From NCBI GenBank assembly GCA_041688385.1, contig JBDNIH010000162.1, positions 1 to 5,225 on the forward strand: a stretch of DNA of 5,225 bases, read 5' to 3'. The first letter of the stretch is position 1. Each line of letters begins with the position of its first letter. The notes under the pieces were generated by a model that was not told where the DNA came from, ran no database searches, and saw only the letters and a program-made list of their open reading frames with translations. A program made the translations under genes and the position numbers. Below, in pieces: positions 4,293 through 5,225 of this stretch. The DNA is from UBA7662 sp041688385. Lineage in GTDB: Bacteria; Bacteroidota; Bacteroidia; UBA7662.

Positions 4293-4314
4293 ATTTTAAG
4301 AAACTGGCTTTTTT
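4272..4314 (+). terminator. Rho-independent terminator
   Basis: GCCAGTTT at 4272-4279 pairs perfectly with AAACTGGC at 4301-4308. Six T residues follow at 4309-4314. The loop is long (21 bases), which is the weak point. The left arm is built from two of the tandem 9-bp units. It would end transcription from the replication genes before the small membrane gene at 4365. Confidence 0.6.
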
Positions 4315-4364
4315 GTCATTTTGGGGCTAGGCTTGTGGTTCTAGTATTCACGGAGGGATTACTC

Positions 4365-4514
4365 ATGTCAGTCTCGGAAATGCTCGTATTCTCAGCCCTA
4401 CTCCTAATCAACTCTTTCTTCATCATCTGGATAGCTTTTTCTAGGGAGTCCTTGTTTTCTAAGGTTTGGCGCATTGGCTTGCTGGTTGTTGTCGCCCGTC
4501 TTTTCTTGATGTAG
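4365..4514 (+). CDS. 49-aa two-helix membrane protein
   Basis: This frame encodes 49 residues from the ATG at 4365, with an excellent ribosome site GGAGGG at 4352-4357 spaced seven bases from the start. Residues 6-25 (from MLVFSALLLINSFFIIWIAF) form one hydrophobic helix and residues 36-48 (from RIGLLVVVARLFLM) a shorter second one. They are joined by a polar, basic turn, SRESLFSKVW. A hairpin-like insertion with both ends on one side is possible. It is shorter than typical class II holins and has no endolysin neighbour, so holin is only one option; a small membrane toxin or exclusion protein is another. TAGTAT at 4342-4347 could be a -10, but its start site would fall inside the ribosome site, so it is not called. 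The family is not recognised. Confidence 0.65.
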   Translation: MSVSEMLVFSALLLINSFFIIWIAFSRESLFSKVWRIGLLVVVARLFLM

Positions 4515-4517
4515 TAT
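4489..4517 (+). promoter_or_regulatory. Leaderless promoter of the three-gene cassette
   Basis: TTGTCG at 4489-4494, a 17-base spacer and TAGTAT at 4512-4517 are followed seven bases later by the ATG at 4525. The expected transcription start coincides with the start codon, and no ribosome site precedes it. This is the pattern of leaderless genes common in Actinobacteria. The promoter lies within the end of the small membrane-protein gene. Confidence 0.5.
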
Positions 4518-4524
4518 CGCCCCC

Positions 4525-4683
4525 ATGGACCGCGCTGAAGCCAAAAAGAAACTTAACGAGAAACTCGAACGCATCTACGCTGCTTCACTGAAGGTTAAGG
4601 AGGCCACTGATGAGCTTGCTAAGGCTGAGGCGTCATGGAATCGCTTGTTCGACAAGATATACCTGACCAAGAAACCCAAATGA
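4525..4683 (+). CDS. 52-aa charged helical protein, first gene of an overlapping trio
   Basis: The ATG at 4525 opens a 52-codon frame: MDRAEAKKKLNEKLERIYA, then a Lys/Glu/Ala-rich helix (KVKEATDELAKAEASWNRLF), then DKIYLTKKPK. Almost the whole protein can form one long, partly amphipathic helix with leucines at heptad-like spacing (L10, L14, L22, L31), suggesting a short coiled coil or a protein-binding helix. There is no ribosome site; the start is supported by the leaderless promoter just upstream and by the ATGA overlap with the next gene at its end. Placement directly before two ribbon-helix-helix genes suggests a shared role, for example as a partner or antagonist, which is inference. 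The family is not recognised. Confidence 0.55.
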   Translation: MDRAEAKKKLNEKLERIYAASLKVKEATDELAKAEASWNRLFDKIYLTKKPK

Positions 4684-4850
4684 AGCGCAACGCTGGCCGA
4701 CCATATGTACGCCCTACAGGGCCTTCCACAACCCTGACCCTGCGTATCTCTGCCGACCTCAAGAATAAGTTGATTGACCAGGCTGACGCTGTTGATTTGA
4801 CGCTTACGGCGTATCTGGAGACCCTTATCCTGCGTGACTCAGCCTCGTGA
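4680..4850 (+). CDS. 56-aa ribbon-helix-helix DNA-binding protein
   Basis: The start is taken as the ATG at 4680 because it overlaps the previous stop (ATGA) and leaves exactly an RHH domain. An ATG at 4635 would add 15 residues inside the previous gene. The protein has a basic arm (MKRNAGRPYVRPTGP), a beta strand TTLTLRI, helix A (ADLKNKLIDQADAVD) and helix B (LTLTAYLETLIL). This is the MetJ/Arc/CopG fold plan, which acts as a dimer whose paired strands enter the major groove. It is probably a transcriptional repressor or a plasmid-type partition or copy-control protein. The GRP near the N-terminus may grip the minor groove. Its GTGA overlap with the next gene implies coupled translation. 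The target site is unknown; palindromes at 2648 and 4116 are candidates. Confidence 0.75.
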   Translation: MKRNAGRPYVRPTGPSTTLTLRISADLKNKLIDQADAVDLTLTAYLETLILRDSAS

Positions 4851-5191
4851 CACGCGAGTATCAAAGGGCTAAGTTTTACGATAGGTTTTATGACATTCAT
4901 TTGAGGCTTACTGGTCGTCAGAAAAATGAGATTATTACGTACGCCAAGAAAATCGATGCCTCCGTCAATCAGGTCATCTTGTTCGCTGTATGGGACTTCA
5001 TTCGGAAGTCCAAGGGTATTCCCTCCCCTGGCACTGCCCAATACTCTCCCCCTACAGTATCTGACGTAATCGGAGCCTATGTTGCTGGTGTTACTCTATT
5101 AAAGCCTTGCGGTCAAAAAGAGTGTGAGCAGAAACTTACCGAGTTATCAGGTATGGTGTTCTGTACTACATGCAATTACCGAGTTTCGTAA
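4847..5191 (+). CDS. 114-aa RHH-like protein with C-terminal zinc-ribbon-like cysteines
   Basis: The GTG at 4847 overlaps the previous TGA (GTGA); there is no separate ribosome site. Residues 16-54 read as a strand (DIHLRLT), helix A (RQKNEIITYAKKID) and helix B (VNQVILFAVWDFIRKS), the layout of a ribbon-helix-helix fold. A proline-rich linker (about 58-70) leads to a C-terminal region with C88-x4-C93-x12-C106-x2-C109 followed by NY, which resembles a small zinc ribbon. The first pair is C-x4-C rather than the usual C-x2-C, so metal binding is likely but not certain. It follows a plain RHH gene, so the two may form a heteromer or act on the same site. It differs from the first RHH protein in having a hydrophobic helix B, which could make a larger oligomer interface. 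Confidence 0.65.
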   Translation: MTREYQRAKFYDRFYDIHLRLTGRQKNEIITYAKKIDASVNQVILFAVWDFIRKSKGIPSPGTAQYSPPTVSDVIGAYVAGVTLLKPCGQKECEQKLTELSGMVFCTTCNYRVS

Positions 5192-5225
5192 ACCGTGGTG
5201 AATGTTCTGCCGCTTTGGTCATTCC
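5192..5225 (+). other. Short downstream stretch, nothing assignable
   Basis: After the last stop there are 34 bases. Two GTGs (5195 and 5198) and an ATG (5202) could start a gene that runs out of the window, but none has a ribosome site. Confidence 0.3.

Larger units (their letters stand above)
3895..4364. other. 470-base non-coding block, candidate replication origin
   Basis: No convincing gene lies here. It opens with CA-rich low-complexity DNA (3898-3927). Two direct repeats of CGGGTATCCCC follow at 3970-3980 and 4002-4012, exactly 32 bases apart. Then come an inverted repeat with 9-bp arms (4116-4143), a CG-alternating run near 4158-4166, a 7-bp-stem hairpin (4186-4218), TAGGCTTGT twice (4193-4201 and 4328-4336), tandem 9-bp units (4230-4292) and a terminator (4272-4314). 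Repeat clusters directly after an initiator/loader gene pair are typical of phage and plasmid origins. The origin call is inference; no DnaA boxes were identified. Confidence 0.4.

Noticed and set aside
4064..4294. 76-codon minus-strand frame with Lys/Leu-rich N-terminus
   Set aside because: The periodic N-terminus is the translation of the 9-bp tandem array; there is no ribosome site and it crosses two hairpins.
4619..5041. 140-codon minus-strand frame
   Set aside because: It is antisense to the two RHH genes, which have clear domain patterns and overlapping start/stop signals.

Overview
The window looks like part of a bacteriophage or prophage genome from an actinobacterium, probably an early or accessory region plus a replication module. 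The reasons are very small genes packed on one strand with 4-base stop/start overlaps, a two-CxxC protein of a type I recall from actinobacteriophages, a phage-type replication-initiator domain followed by a helicase-loader-like protein, and candidate leaderless promoters, which are common in Actinobacteria. No integrase, capsid, packaging or lysis gene is visible. Phage versus phage-like plasmid cannot be settled here, and the host genus is not identifiable.

Layout. Positions 1-1243 hold the tail of an upstream gene, an unrecognised 177-aa protein and, overlapping it by 4 bases, a 216-aa protein whose C-terminal half matches the nucleotide-modification-associated (Nmad1/DUF1599-like) pattern. 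Positions 1244-1645 are non-coding and repeat-rich (five A-tract/T-tract boxes, two of them 18/19 identical) and end in a promoter. That promoter serves a small double-CxxC protein (1646-1942) and a one-pass membrane protein (1944-2291).

Positions 2292-3061 are a gap of about 770 bases with much secondary structure. Its left part (about 2276-2472) is best explained as a minus-strand structured RNA of about 190-200 nt, ending in a clean intrinsic terminator that converges on the membrane-protein gene. Its middle carries a second copy of the promoter-associated repeat, a 29-codon mini-ORF resembling the N-terminus of the first protein, and an RNA hairpin set with mutually exclusive pairings. 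Its right part is A/T-rich and leads to the promoter of the replication genes.

Positions 3062-3894 encode a stand-alone replication-initiator C-terminal-type domain and a G39P-like helicase-loader candidate, translationally coupled. Positions 3895-4364 are non-coding: spaced direct repeats, inverted repeats, seven tandem 9-bp units and a rho-independent terminator. This is the best candidate for an origin in the window, though unproven.

Positions 4365-5191 carry a tiny two-helix membrane protein and a three-gene overlapping cassette: a 52-aa charged helical protein, a 56-aa ribbon-helix-helix (RHH) protein and a 114-aa RHH-like protein with a C-terminal zinc-ribbon-like cysteine set. The last 34 bases hold nothing assignable.

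Taken together, the central part reads as a replication and control module: RNA elements and duplicated promoters upstream of an initiator/loader pair, an iteron-like non-coding block after it, and small DNA-binding proteins as likely local regulators. The functional links are inference from order and motifs only.
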